From Angelobacter sp036557225 (GTDB lineage: Bacteria; Acidobacteriota; Terriglobia; Terriglobales; Acidobacteriaceae), in NCBI GenBank assembly GCA_036557225.1, contig DATBHX010000055.1, forward strand, positions 1 to 64,000: DNA of 64,000 bases. The letters run 5' to 3'. The notes below the pieces were generated by a model that saw only the letters and a list, made by a program, of their open reading frames with translations, was not told the DNA's origin and searched no databases. Position numbers and translations under genes: made by a program. This document shows, in pieces, positions 17,101-27,000 of this stretch (its first letter is position 1; each line of letters begins with the position of its first letter).

Positions 17101-18183
17101 TTATTTTGGTGATTGCGGACCGGATGGAGAGTTCTTAGCATCTCCACCCGCGTGAGTTTTATTTGCGGCGCCGGTCAGTTGGCCGGGAGGAATCCAGCCG
17201 GGCCTTTGAGCGCCTCCAACGTATTGCACATTGTAGTCAATGTGAATGGAACTGGCAGTGGCTTGTTCCTGCTTATCCAGATTTTGCTTGACGAGAAGAC
17301 GGGTAATCTCATCCTTCGACTTTTCCAATGTAAGTGTCTCGCGTCCCGCCAATTTGTAAATGATAAATGCTGAAGGCAATTCTATTACGCCGGTGCATTC
17401 ACCCACCTTTAAGGCAAAGAGTTGCTTTTCCTGATCGGTAGCAAAAACGCCGCGGCGCACCGGGCCCATGTTCGTAGTAGGCGGATCTTTTACACCCAGC
17501 GCTTCAAAGGCTTCCTTTTGCAATTTGTCGAGATCTTCGCCTTTTGCGACACGATCTCGAATATCGGTAATAACCTTCTGCGCCTTAGCTGCAAATACTT
17601 CATCTTTGAGGTTCGCCTGATTGAACCGGGGAAGAACGATGCGTCGCAAGGCCAGCTCTTCGAATTGGTCACGGTGGTTCTTGTAATAGGCCTCCTCAGC
17701 CCCGGGTGGAATTTTTCTGGCCTTTTCCTGCATGAGTTCTTTGTACATATCGCCCATGGCTCGCATGCGCGCCAGGCGCATAACCTCGGCAAAGCGCGGA
17801 TCGCGCTCGACGCCGGCGTTCTTCGCGGCTATATAGTTCATCAACGTTGCAGCATAGCCTTCGGCAACCTGACGCCGCTGAATCGGGAGTAACTCCGGGC
17901 CGATTGCATTCAGGCTGTTAATCACAGCATCGAATTGCTCCTTCGTCACCACAGTGACGCAGTCGGCGCTCTTGCCTTTGGCAGTTGCTGAGCCAGCGCA
18001 CAATCCGTGAATCGTGATCACCGGATCTGTGGGAGTAAGTTCAGCTTTGGTGGCCGGAGCCGGATTGGAGTCTTTGTGTGCGGCCGTGGGCAAATCGGCC
18101 GCTTTCGACGAAGTTTGAGTTGATGGAGCCTGCATAGGAGCCATTGCCATGGCGAGTAGTGCAGTCAAGAAAAAGCCAGACAT
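17101..18183 (-). CDS. Exported PpiC/SurA-like peptidyl-prolyl isomerase
   Basis: This is a 360-residue exported protein if started at ATG 18183, where a signal peptide begins (MSGFFLTALLAMAMAPMQA) and GGAAAGG precedes it; the frame extends 17 codons further to 18234. The N-terminal half has a SurA/PrsA-type helical region (AEGYAATLMNYIAAKNAGV, EVMRLARMRAMGDMYKELMQ). The region ~190-300 fits a parvulin domain (EELALRRIVLPRF, AQKVITDIRDRVAKGEDLDKLQKEA, GPVRRGVFATDQEKQLFALKVGECTGVIELPSAFIIYKL). The Cys/His detail of the parvulin site is not clear, so catalysis is uncertain. It is convergent with paralog 1 and may serve folding of secreted proteins. Confidence 0.7.
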   Translation of the reverse strand: MSGFFLTALLAMAMAPMQAPSTQTSSKAADLPTAAHKDSNPAPATKAELTPTDPVITIHGLCAGSATAKGKSADCVTVVTKEQFDAVINSLNAIGPELLPIQRRQVAEGYAATLMNYIAAKNAGVERDPRFAEVMRLARMRAMGDMYKELMQEKARKIPPGAEEAYYKNHRDQFEELALRRIVLPRFNQANLKDEVFAAKAQKVITDIRDRVAKGEDLDKLQKEAFEALGVKDPPTTNMGPVRRGVFATDQEKQLFALKVGECTGVIELPSAFIIYKLAGRETLTLEKSKDEITRLLVKQNLDKQEQATASSIHIDYNVQYVGGAQRPGWIPPGQLTGAANKTHAGGDAKNSPSGPQSPK

Positions 18184-18866
18184 ACTAAATACCTTTCCGC
18201 GCAAAAGGCTGATGAATTTCGGCCATCGTACCACAGGTAAGAAGCGGGAAAGATTAAGAACAAGGGCTTAACGGCGAGCCAGACAATCACGATATCAGGC
18301 GATGAAACGCCTGTAAAAGCTGGCGAAAACGCGGAATAGGGCAAAATTAAAGCCGGCCCAACATTAGAATTTTTAATGTGCACTTAATGTTGTTCTAACC
18401 CCCCAGGTACATTTTCATAGTGCACCAGATTGGCCGTTCGTACGTGGCCCATTTGGCGCCTCTGGGACAGTGGTTGATTTTGCGGGCTTCTGTTCCGGTT
18501 GGGTTCAAAGGTTACTTACCTACCAAAATCGACGGTAAATCGGGCACGGCGCTAGTTGGTAGCTGAACGAAGAGGCTGGCGTGGAGTGGCTCGTTTTCTG
18601 TCTTCTCTGTCTCCAGTCTCAAACGGAAACTCGGCACCACAAAGGTGAGGCTGGCAACGGTCCCTGCTCAAACTAAATTTCTGGCCCGTCTTCCTTTCCT
18701 TTGTTGAGAACTGGCACATGGTTGCACCCCATGGCAACCGTGCGTCCCTGAGAACGCCCATGAGAAAGCATGCGCGGATGCTTGGCCTCGAAGCGGCACC
18801 AGCAGCTGACTCCATCGCAAATCGTTCGTGAAGCCCCAGGCTTCTGGACGGGAAAGACGGACATCT
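18184..18866. other. Long leader region of paralog 2
   Basis: No gene is supported. It holds the TTAGAA motif at 18364 and about 480 nt of leader before the 18867 start. Short inverted segments occur but I see no single convincing fold. Confidence 0.4.
18364..18381 (+). promoter_or_regulatory. TTAGAA-N3-TTAATGTGC motif, copy 2
   Basis: TTAGAATTTTTAATGTGC here matches copy 1 at 14 of the 18 positions including the whole TTAATGTGC block. It is followed by another TTAATGT, so a TTAATGTgcacTTAATGT direct repeat is present. It lies 485 bp before the start of paralog 2. Confidence 0.4.
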
Positions 18867-21596
18867 ATGAGAATCATTACAAACACACAACCTAAAGCCC
18901 GCAAGCTGTCCTTGTGCCTTGGTTTGCTGTGTCTCACGCTCCTCTTTGCGTTCGCTTCGTCAGCGAATGCGCAAAACGTAACCCAACTGAACGTGCCGAC
19001 CACGACTCAGCTGTGGGCTGGAACCCAGGACTGGAACCAGTTCGGTCTGTCTTCGGTTACTGCTCCCACGGCTGGTCTGATCCTGGCCGGCACCGCCCCC
19101 AGCCAGTTCACGAACGGGCCAGCGGATCCGGTCACCGGTCTTTTCGCCTGTCAGCAACCAAACGCCACAGCACCCTGCAACCCGGTCCGCCACATGTGGT
19201 ACGGCGATGCTAGCAACGGTCTCTGCCGCGTCGATCCTGAAGTGGACGATCCGGATCTGACCCAGCCTTCGCCCGGTATTGGAAGATTCAACAACATTGA
19301 GCGCACTTGCATCGGCTTCATTCAGGCCGGCGGCTTCGCGCCTCAACAACTCACCTATGACGCCAGCACGCGGACCATATTTGCGGCTGATATTCCACGT
19401 ACAGCCAACGGCGTGATCCGTGTCCACTTTGACCCATCGGGAGACAACGGACATGGAGCCACTGATCCGATTCATGTGGATTCACTCATGGGCGCCCAAG
19501 GCACGAGAAACGCTGCGGGCGGCTGCCCGGTCGTCACGGATCCCCGCAACGGAGCAACTCCAGAAACCATGTTCGCCGCTGCAGTGGGACCAGATGGCAA
19601 CCTGTACATTGGCTGGGCGCGTAATGGCACCATCGTCCGCATCCCGCATCCAGCTACTTTCGATCCAAGCAGCGACGCTGAGTGCGCCAGTATTGATGTG
19701 CCGATCTTCGCGGCCGATGCCCGCCTGGGCAATGGTGGCGCAGCCGGCCACACGTTCGGTTTGGCCTGGATTGGCCACACCTTGTTTGGCGCGGACAACA
19801 TCAGCCCCTGGTTCAAGGAAAACGCTGATCAGTGCTTGACGCCAGCCAACGGGAACAAGCGCTGCGGCCCGACTTCGGCTGAAGGCATCGGTACCGAAAT
19901 TCTCGGCGCCTTTGCTCCTGGTCCGCAGGCCGGAATAGTCAGCGACTTCACCTACGGTGATCCCAGCGGCTATCCCGGAAACTCGCTGTTCGCCTCGTCC
20001 CTGGGCAGCACGGTCAGGGTTGGAAATGTCAGCGACGTGAACAACATGATTGTGACGCCGCAATTTGGCGGAGCATTCTGCTTCGTCGAGGGCGTTACCA
20101 TTGACACCAGCAACCTGGCCAATGAAACCATCTACATTGGCTCTGACTGTACCCAAGGCGCTCTCAACGGCGCTGGCGCAATCTGGAAAGTTACTCCTCA
20201 GCCTCCGGCGGGCGCTCCTCCGGCAGTACCGGGCGCTCCCTCGGCGGTGAATGCCACTCCTGGTGGCGCAACCACCGGAGCTGCGATTGTCAGCTGGATC
20301 CCCGGATCCAACGGACAGGCCCTTACCGGCTTCGTCGTGCGTACTGTACTGGCTTCTGACGGCACAACCCTGGCAGTTCCCGATTTCGTCGTGAATCCTG
20401 GTGGACAAGGCGTTCCTCCGAACTCAGCCCAGATCACCGGACTGCCGATCGGGACACCGGTTCTGTTCCTCGTCGCCAGCACCAACAGCTTCGGACAGAG
20501 CCAGTTCTCCGTGCCAAGCGCTGCTTTCTCAGCGTTTGTGCCTACGCCCCCCACGGCGCCTCAGTTGGCCGTTGCCACCGCGAGTAACGCGTCCGCTCAG
20601 GTTGCGTGGTCAGCACCTGCCAGCAATGGCGGCCTGTCCATCACCAGCTATACGGTCATCGCTCTGTTGAATGGCACAACCAATGTAGGAAGCGTAACGG
20701 TTCCCGCCAGCCAGACTGGTGTAAACTTCACCGGCCTGACCAACGGCTCACTCTACAGCTTCACGGTTGTCGCCACCAACGCGGCGGGTAACTCGCCGGC
20801 GTCGGCGCCATCCAACCAGGTGCAGCCGACGGCTCCGAACGTCACGGACATTACGCTCTCCATGAGCTCGCCATCGTCCGTAAACGCCGGATCGTTCGTG
20901 ACCTTTACCATGACCATCAATAACAATGGTCCTGGCAATGGCGCCAACATCATGTTATCCGACACGCTGCCGGCTCCTCTGATCTCGTTCACCACGACTC
21001 AGGGCGCCTGCGCTTCAGTGGGCACCAGCTTTAGCTGCACTCTGGGCGGCTTGCTCGCTGGCCACAGCGCCACGGTGAAAGTGACCGTAGCGGCAGGGTC
21101 CTCGGCGATCACCAACACTGCGACCGCGACTTTGAGCGATCCGGTGGTAACCGACACCAACACGGCGAACAATACCGCGCACTCCACCACCAGCATCAAC
21201 AGCAATACGGGTGGCCAGGTGAGCGCAGATGTTCAGGTGGTAGGCTCATCAAACAACGGCGGACCTGCGGTTGGCAGCAACGTGCTGTTTACCTGGCAGA
21301 TCAAGAACAACACCGGCAACGCTACGGCCCCGAACGTTACGTTCGAGATCACGCTGCCGACGTCGTTCAACCTGGTTGCAGGCAGCTTGAGCACCAGCAT
21401 GGGCGGCTGCGCAATCAACGGTCAGACGCTGGATTGCACCACCGCTACCCTGCCTGGTGGCCAGACGATGCTGGTAACTTACAGCGTCACGCCAACTCTA
21501 GCCGGCTCGTTCACGAGCACCGGAACTGCAACCTCCGGCGCAACGGATACTCAGCCGAGCAACAACTCGTTCCCAGTAACGATTCAACCTAAGTAA
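18867..21596 (+). CDS. Secreted propeller-FN3-DUF11 protein, paralog 2
   Basis: This is a 909-residue protein from ATG 18867, where the signal peptide begins (MRIITNTQPKARKLSLCLGL...SSANAQ); an upstream start at 18828 would add 13 residues. Residues ~35-430 hold the propeller-like domain (LWAGTQDWNQFGLSSVTAP, VRHMWYGDASNGLCRVDPEV, LAWIGHTLFGADNISPWFKE). Two FN3 domains follow (from ~450 and ~555), then two DUF11 repeats (TDITLSMSSPSSVNAGSFV; ADVQVVGSSNNGGPAVGS), ending NSFPVTIQPK. Its closest relative in the window is the minus-strand gene 37470-40157, with which it shares the QLWAGTQDW start, the propeller motifs and the VTIQPK end. Many Cys pairs (AECASIDVPIF, CGPT) suggest disulfides. No enzymatic motif was seen. 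Confidence 0.75.
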   Translation: MRIITNTQPKARKLSLCLGLLCLTLLFAFASSANAQNVTQLNVPTTTQLWAGTQDWNQFGLSSVTAPTAGLILAGTAPSQFTNGPADPVTGLFACQQPNATAPCNPVRHMWYGDASNGLCRVDPEVDDPDLTQPSPGIGRFNNIERTCIGFIQAGGFAPQQLTYDASTRTIFAADIPRTANGVIRVHFDPSGDNGHGATDPIHVDSLMGAQGTRNAAGGCPVVTDPRNGATPETMFAAAVGPDGNLYIGWARNGTIVRIPHPATFDPSSDAECASIDVPIFAADARLGNGGAAGHTFGLAWIGHTLFGADNISPWFKENADQCLTPANGNKRCGPTSAEGIGTEILGAFAPGPQAGIVSDFTYGDPSGYPGNSLFASSLGSTVRVGNVSDVNNMIVTPQFGGAFCFVEGVTIDTSNLANETIYIGSDCTQGALNGAGAIWKVTPQPPAGAPPAVPGAPSAVNATPGGATTGAAIVSWIPGSNGQALTGFVVRTVLASDGTTLAVPDFVVNPGGQGVPPNSAQITGLPIGTPVLFLVASTNSFGQSQFSVPSAAFSAFVPTPPTAPQLAVATASNASAQVAWSAPASNGGLSITSYTVIALLNGTTNVGSVTVPASQTGVNFTGLTNGSLYSFTVVATNAAGNSPASAPSNQVQPTAPNVTDITLSMSSPSSVNAGSFVTFTMTINNNGPGNGANIMLSDTLPAPLISFTTTQGACASVGTSFSCTLGGLLAGHSATVKVTVAAGSSAITNTATATLSDPVVTDTNTANNTAHSTTSINSNTGGQVSADVQVVGSSNNGGPAVGSNVLFTWQIKNNTGNATAPNVTFEITLPTSFNLVAGSLSTSMGGCAINGQTLDCTTATLPGGQTMLVTYSVTPTLAGSFTSTGTATSGATDTQPSNNSFPVTIQPK

Positions 21597-21607
21597 CCAA
21601 CGAACCG

Positions 21608-21637
21608 CTGCCGGGGTGTCAACCAGCACCCCGGCAG
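21608..21637 (+). terminator. Intrinsic terminator of paralog 2
   Basis: A perfect 11-bp stem (CTGCCGGGGTG 21608-21618 with CACCCCGGCAG 21627-21637) begins 11 nt after the stop codon. The tail taaaactt is weakly T-rich. Confidence 0.65.
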
Positions 21638-21743
21638 TAAAACTTAAGATGTTTCACCTGTAGATTTCATAACGGCCTTCCTATCTAGCGTGCATGAGTT
21701 TTAAGTAAGACAGAAATCGGGACGGGGCTTGAGACCGAGCAAG

Positions 21744-21885
21744 CTTTGTTCCTGGTCTTCCTGCAAGTTGAGTGGCTGTTTCCCTGTGCGACGGACAGGT
21801 ATTTGCGAAGCAGCCCTGGAGCTTGCCGGAGTGATGAAGGTTGGGTAACTCTCCCGCTTGATTTACCCAACCTGTCCCTTTTTTT
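21744..21885 (+). ncRNA. Structured intergenic element with GTTGGGTAA hairpin, copy 1
   Basis: A unit begins with CTTCCTGCAAG, then TGGCTGTTTCCCTG and CGACGGACAGG, and ends in a hairpin (AGGTTGGGTAA 21838-21848 with TTACCCAACCT 21863-21873) and a run of seven T. A very similar unit lies on the minus strand at 37179-37300, again ~250 nt past the stop of a paralogous gene. I infer a small RNA with its own terminator, or a conserved 3' element of these transcripts. Confidence 0.45.
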
Positions 21886-22005
21886 CTAAGAAAGTTGTCC
21901 TGAGCCAGAGCTGGCTGCCTTAAAGTCAACCTGACCTTCCCGGGCTTATCTGATATTTTGCAAAGACTTGCACACAGCCCACCATTACGCAGATTTTACA
22001 TATTA

Positions 22006-22022
22006 TTAGAATCTTTAATTGC
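22006..22022 (+). promoter_or_regulatory. TTAGAA...TTTAATTGC motif, copy 3
   Basis: TTAGAATCTTTAATTGC resembles copies 1 and 2 with one base shorter spacing and TTGC for TGTGC. A looser relative (CACATTAATTGCTTTCTAATTA) occurs at about 22670-22691. Both are in AT-rich patches of the long region between paralogs 2 and 3. Confidence 0.3.
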
Positions 22023-22450
22023 TTTTTAATTTCTCTCCTAAGCTCAGCAGCCCATAGTCACTCCAGACACGGATCAAAATTTGACCTTCCGGGACTGCTT
22101 CTACGCTGCGTATTTTTTGTTGTTTTGCTCCCGCCTGAGTCAACCCATCATTGAACCGAATGGGAATCTGTGTTGGCCGCTGCCGGAGCGTTGTACGCCC
22201 GCATGCCGGATGTAAGAGTTGATCCCCGCGGGTAGGGCCGCGGAGAACGGGACTGCCGGCCTACGCTGCCTGCGTTTCGCCGGTAATCAGGGGATTGCAT
22301 GTCCGAATGGAAAAACGCCGGCTTCGCGTCTCTCGCCTGGTTGGGCATGGACGAATCTCTCCATTCCCAGGACCAACGTGACACCGTTCCTGATCGCACG
22401 CACTCTTCCTCTCCACTTTCCACTATCTTCGATTTCTTTCACAGAGCAAG

Positions 22451-22556
22451 TTCCTGGAGCGCGGCCAGGAAGTTTCGCAAACAATTGTCTGCAAAGACTG
22501 CGAGACTTTGGGGTTGGGTGATCAGCTCGTAGCAGCGATTACCCAACTCCTTTTTT
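22451..22556 (+). ncRNA. Structured intergenic element, copy 2
   Basis: It begins with a 20-nt sequence, TTCCTGGAGCGCGGCCAGGA (22451-22470), found again unchanged at 23507. It ends in the hairpin GTTGGGTGATC (22513-22523) with GATTACCCAAC (22537-22547), followed by TCCTTTTTT. This is the form of an intrinsic terminator, so it may end a small RNA. Confidence 0.45.
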
Positions 22557-22712
22557 GCTGCGCCCTCCAAAATCTTTAAAGCCGTTCCGCATTTGCGCTG
22601 TTGCCATCGCATCATTCTTTGCGTGCATTCCCAGAACGGTTCTGATTGTTTTCTTAACGAATTTAATCTCACATTAATTGCTTTCTAATTACGAAAGGAC
22701 ATTCTCTCTCTG

Positions 22713-22822
22713 TCGACGGATTTGATGTTGCTTCCGGGTCATCTCACGCGCTGGTCAGATACCACAGACCGGTTCCCCGCCAAGACACATCAAAACTGAA
22801 AAGGAAAGTTTTTTCAGACTTC
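22713..22822 (+). ncRNA. Riboswitch-like folded element, copy 1
   Basis: The unit TCGACGG-A-TTTGATGTTGC...TTCCGGGTCATCTCACGCGC is closed by a stem TTTGATGT (22721-22728) with ACATCAAA (22788-22795). Inside, CTGGTC can pair with GACCGG, and GGG with CCC. It is followed by a hairpin (CTGAAAA with TTTTCAG) that could be an expression platform. A second copy of about 105 nt lies at 23726, nearer to the start of the 24084 gene. It matches no riboswitch class I can recall. Confidence 0.45.
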
Positions 22823-23084
22823 CTGGGTGGACCGTCGTGAACGGCCCTGACTGGCAGAGTCAGCAGGACCTTTTTGGGCAAGCGTTAGCACCCGGCTCTC
22901 TAGCGTGAGTTCCCTCTAGTAGACCAACCGCTTTCTCAAAACGGTCTCCAGCCCTGCCAAGAGCGCGTACACACCATCCCACTCACTGAAGTCACAGTTT
23001 TGATGCTCCGCTCATGTGCGGCATTTCATTTCATACGGAATTATCTGGAACAAGGAAGCAAGAGACTTCCTGAAGCGCGAGGCG

Positions 23085-23276
23085 ATGATGACCATGGATT
23101 ACTACAGCGACAAAACGAATTCGACTTCTACGCAATCTGACAAGCCCTGGATCCACGTGCGGGCAGCTCTGATCAAAAAATTGTGGATCGGCCTGGCTGT
23201 TTTTTCGACCGGCGGCGCATGGACGGCGCCTTCCGGGCAGCTGCAACAGACTCTCGCGAACGCAGCCGGCGCGTAA
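23085..23276 (+). CDS. Possible small exported/membrane peptide
   Basis: A 63-residue frame starts at ATG 23085 (alternatives at 23088 and 23094). It has a polar start (DYYSDKTNSTSTQSDKPWIH), a basic-hydrophobic stretch (VRAALIKKLWIGLAVFSTGGAW) and a small C-terminus. Ribosome site GAGGCG is weak. I do not recognise it. It lies between repeated RNA-like elements, so it might instead be a chance frame. Confidence 0.3.
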   Translation: MMTMDYYSDKTNSTSTQSDKPWIHVRAALIKKLWIGLAVFSTGGAWTAPSGQLQQTLANAAGA

Positions 23277-23362
23277 ACGAATTTGACTTGAACTGCGACT
23301 ATTGGAAAGGAGGTCCTTAAAGACCTAAAACTTCAAAATCGCTCCTTAGTGTCAATCTGCAT

Positions 23363-23412
23363 GAGGTTGGGTAACTTGACGGTCCCCCTCTCTGGCCCGC
23401 AAGTTACCCGGC
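23363..23412 (+). ncRNA. Structured intergenic element, copy 3 (degenerate)
   Basis: CTCCTTAGT leads to a hairpin with GGGTAACTT (23369-23377) paired to AAGTTACCC (23401-23409); the outer GGTT partner is lost. No T-run follows, so this copy is not a terminator. The CTCCTTAGT...CTGCA lead is shared with the next copy. Confidence 0.4.
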
Positions 23413-23506
23413 TTCGATCAAAATAAAAATGACCTATCCCTCAGGGGGGTGCATGAGAAACATGAATCGTCCTGAGTGATATGCAAGAGAAGCAGCACTC
23501 AAAAGA

Positions 23507-23630
23507 TTCCTGGAGCGCGGCCAGGATGTTGTAGCAACTCCTTAGTATGAAACCTGCACGACTTACGAAGTTGGATGGTTGTTCTTGAAAATCAATCAGT
23601 GGCGATCATCCAACTTCTCTCTTTCTTACT
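23507..23630 (+). ncRNA. Structured intergenic element, copy 4 with compensatory stem change
   Basis: It starts with the same 20-nt box as copy 2 and the CTCCTTAGT box of copy 3. The hairpin is GAAGTTGGATG (23567-23577) with CATCCAACTTC (23607-23617): relative to copies 1 and 5 the GGGTAA/TTACCC pair is changed to GGATG/CATCC on both arms. The tail is tctctctttctta. Confidence 0.45.
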
Positions 23631-23725
23631 AGGCCGGGCCGCGACCGCAAACAGGACAAAGTTTTTTGATTTTGTTGTCAGGAGTAGGAATGGTTTTGTA
23701 AGCGGTTTTATTTAGTTCTTTGGCA

Positions 23726-23830
23726 TCGACGGCTTTGATGTTGCTTCCGGGTCATCTCACGCGCTGGTCAGGACTGTAAATAGACCGGTTTCCCGCCAAA
23801 ACATCAGGACTGAAAAAAATTTCAGACTCC
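23726..23830 (+). ncRNA. Riboswitch-like folded element, copy 2
   Basis: The first ~45 nt are almost identical to 22713-22757. The closing stem is TGATGTT with AACATCA, and the inner CTGGTC/GACCGG pairing is kept while the joining sequence differs. A CTGAAA/TTTCAG hairpin follows. It ends ~250 nt before the start of the 24084 gene and so could sit in its 5' leader. Confidence 0.45.
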
Positions 23831-24083
23831 TCAAACGGACCCGTCCATGCTGCAGCCTGAAGGCGGCGTTAGACCAGCGAGGCAAGCGCAGCACATAAGC
23901 GTGACGATCTTCAAGGTCGGCAGCTTTCCTGGTCAATTCCATGAGCGGTTGTTCCTTCCGCCCTCTGCCGCAACAGGTCCTCAAGGGAGATCGAGTGTGA
24001 CGAGCGATGGCCGTTCGTCACGCTGACGGGACTCTGCGCCCATTAGCCAGTTGCGGGAATGACGACACGGGGGAAGAGACAAT

Positions 24084-27000
24084 ATGCTGGATCTTCGAAG
24101 CGCTTCAGATGAAATATTGGCTGCAACGATCAGGCCATGGATCAAGGTGAAGATCAACATGCTGGCCGGCCTGGCCTTTAGGCTCTGCGCTGGAATCGTG
24201 ATGCTCGCCGGTGTGGCTGCTCCGGCGGCGTATGCGCAGACGCAGACGCCGTTTGGAACCGGAGTTACCGAGCCGATCGGCGGACTGATTCTGAGCGGCT
24301 CAACGCTCAACCCAGTAACCGGCAATCCCTATCGCCACTTGTGGACCACGGACCAGGGAGGCTTCGGCATGTGCCGGATGGATCCCGATGTTGACACGCC
24401 CGGCCCGCACGCCATGAATGTCAGCACGTGTATTCCTTTCATTGGCGGTGTTGCGTTCAAACCGGGACAGCTGGCTTTCGATCCATTGTTGAACAATATT
24501 TACGCCGTCGACCTGCAGGCCAAAACACAGGGAGTGTTTCGTTTGCACTATCTCCCCGATGGAGACGGCGGCCACGGCACACTCGATTTGCTGCATATGG
24601 AGATATTAGGTGGCAACAATGTGGCTGGGCACAACGCTCTGCCCGGATGCGGTATTCCCGGCAATGTGCCTAATTCGGCGGTGCTGGGGCCGGACGGCAA
24701 CCTATATATAGGGTTCAAGCACAGTGGCAACATCCTTCGCATCATTGCCCCGCAGACTGAGCCGCTTCCCTGCGACAACGTGCAAGTCATCGGCACCACG
24801 GCCGACCAGGTAAAAGATTTTGGCCTGGGCTGGGTTGGACACGACCTTTACGGCGGTGACGGCATTTCTCTCTGGGTGATTCCGAGCGCCGATGTTTGTA
24901 TGACTCCGCAGAATGGCCTGGGTCTCTGCCGCGGCACCACGCTCATGCCTGATCAAACGGCCTTTCCTTCGTTCGTCATGAGTGATCAGGTTTATCCGGC
25001 GACGAACGGCGCCAATCTTTATGTCGGCAACCCGGGCAATATCACGTTGTTCAATGCCGTCACTCTGCAATCGATGCACAGCTATGCCAGCGGATTTGCT
25101 TTCTTGAGCGGCATGGCGCTCGATCCCACGAACCAGGCTCTTTATGTTTCTGACGACCCAACGGCAGGTAAGCTGCCGGACCAGGGACGATGGTTCTATG
25201 TCGGCAACGGTCCGGAAAACGGAGGCCGTCCCGTGGGAACGGTGACCCCTTTTGCCACTGGCGTTACCTCGCCGAATGGCGGCTTGATCATGACCGGATC
25301 GGCGATCAATCCCAGCACCGGCAAACCCTATCGCCATTTCTGGACCAGCGATCTTAGCGGCCTTGGGCTCTGCCGTCTTGATCCTGACATGGATGCGCCT
25401 GCTCCACACAAAATCAACCCCAATACTTGTCTGGCGATCGTAGCCGGCGTGCAGTTCCTGCCCGGCGAGCTGGCTTTCGATCCGCTGCTGAACAATATCT
25501 ATGCGGTCGATCTGCAAGCCAACACACAGGGCATCTTCCGCTTGCACTTCCTGCCCGATGGCGATAGCGGCCACGGCTCGATCGATCCCCTTCATGCTGA
25601 AGTGCTGGGCGGAAACCCCGGCGCGGTGCATCAGACTCTTCCCGCCGACTGCGGCATTCCCGGCAATATTCCCAACTCGGCTGTGCTTGGTCCTGATGGC
25701 AACCTCTATGTCGGGTTCAAGGCCAGCGGCAATATCCTGCGCATCACTTCACCGCAGACCGAGCCTCTGCCGTGTGGCAACATTCAGGTGATCGGCGCCA
25801 CACCTGATAACAAAAAGAATTTCGGACTCGGCTGGATCGGACACAACCTCTTTGGTGGCGACGGCACTGCCGCCTGGATCATGACCGGCGCCGACGCTTG
25901 CGCAACGCCGCTGCATCCGCAGGCGTGCCAGGGAAACAACATTCTGGTGCCACAAACTGCTTTACCTGCATATGTGACCACTGACCAGATCTACCCGGCG
26001 CAGAATGGCCGCAATTTGTTTGTCGGCAAGGCCAACAGCATCACGCTGGTGGACACGCTGAACATGAAGGTAACTCTGAACTACGCAACCGGGTTCCAGA
26101 TCCTCACCGGCTTGGCGCTTGATCCAACGAATCTTTATCTGTATGCGGCGGACGATTCTACCGGCGGAAAAATCAATGCTCAGGGACACTGGTGGGCGGT
26201 GGGAGACCAGCCTGCTCCTCCCGGCGCGCCCGGCGCTCCAACCAGCGTCATAGGACTGGCCGGCGATGGTCAGGTTGCGCTGGATTGGGTGCCGGCTCTC
26301 GATGGCCAGCAGGTAACTACCTATACGGTTCACAACTCGTTCGCATCGGACGGCCAGCTGGTTCCCGACGTATACATTAATCCGATCATCGGCACGACCG
26401 TGGTGCCTACCTCAACGGTGCTAACCGGGCTAGCTGACGGCGTTTCCTATCAATTCATCGTCGCCGCCAGCAACTCCATTGGCACGAGCCCATATTCTGA
26501 TCCAAGTAATCTGGTTACGCCTCTGGCAAAAACTGTTCCCTCAGCGCCCACGGGAGTGACTGCCGTCGCCGGTAATGGTTCAGCGACTGTGGCATGGATT
26601 ACTCCCACGAACCTCGGCGGATCTAATCTCACCAGCTACACCGTGACGGCGCTCGTCTCTGGCGCGTCCACGGGCGTCGGCGCGATTGTCCCGGCGCCGG
26701 CAACAAGCCTGGTTGTAAGCGGCTTGACCAACGGCACAACGTACACCTTCGTCGTGCGAGCAACCAACGCGACCGGAGACAGCGCGCCTTCAGCACCTTC
26801 GAACCCGATCACACCGCAGGCTCCGCCTTCACCCGGCATTGCCGATCTGGTAGTCACACTTACTGGTCCCGGCACAATGCTTCCGAACTCGAACGCTGGT
26901 TATCTGATCACGGTGACGAACAATGGCAGCTCTACTGTCCCTCAGGTAATCCTTTCTGACGCTTTTTCCAGCAGCGGAGCCTCGGTCTTTGCCGCGACTC

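Noticed and set aside
22148..22532. Several overlapping frames on both strands between paralogs 2 and 3
   Set aside because: They overlap repeated hairpin elements, have no ribosome sites and no conserved motifs.
22713..22830. Identification of the folded element as a cyclic-di-GMP (GEMM) riboswitch
   Set aside because: The conserved GEMM boxes (CACGCACAGGGCAAACC-type and its partner) are not present.
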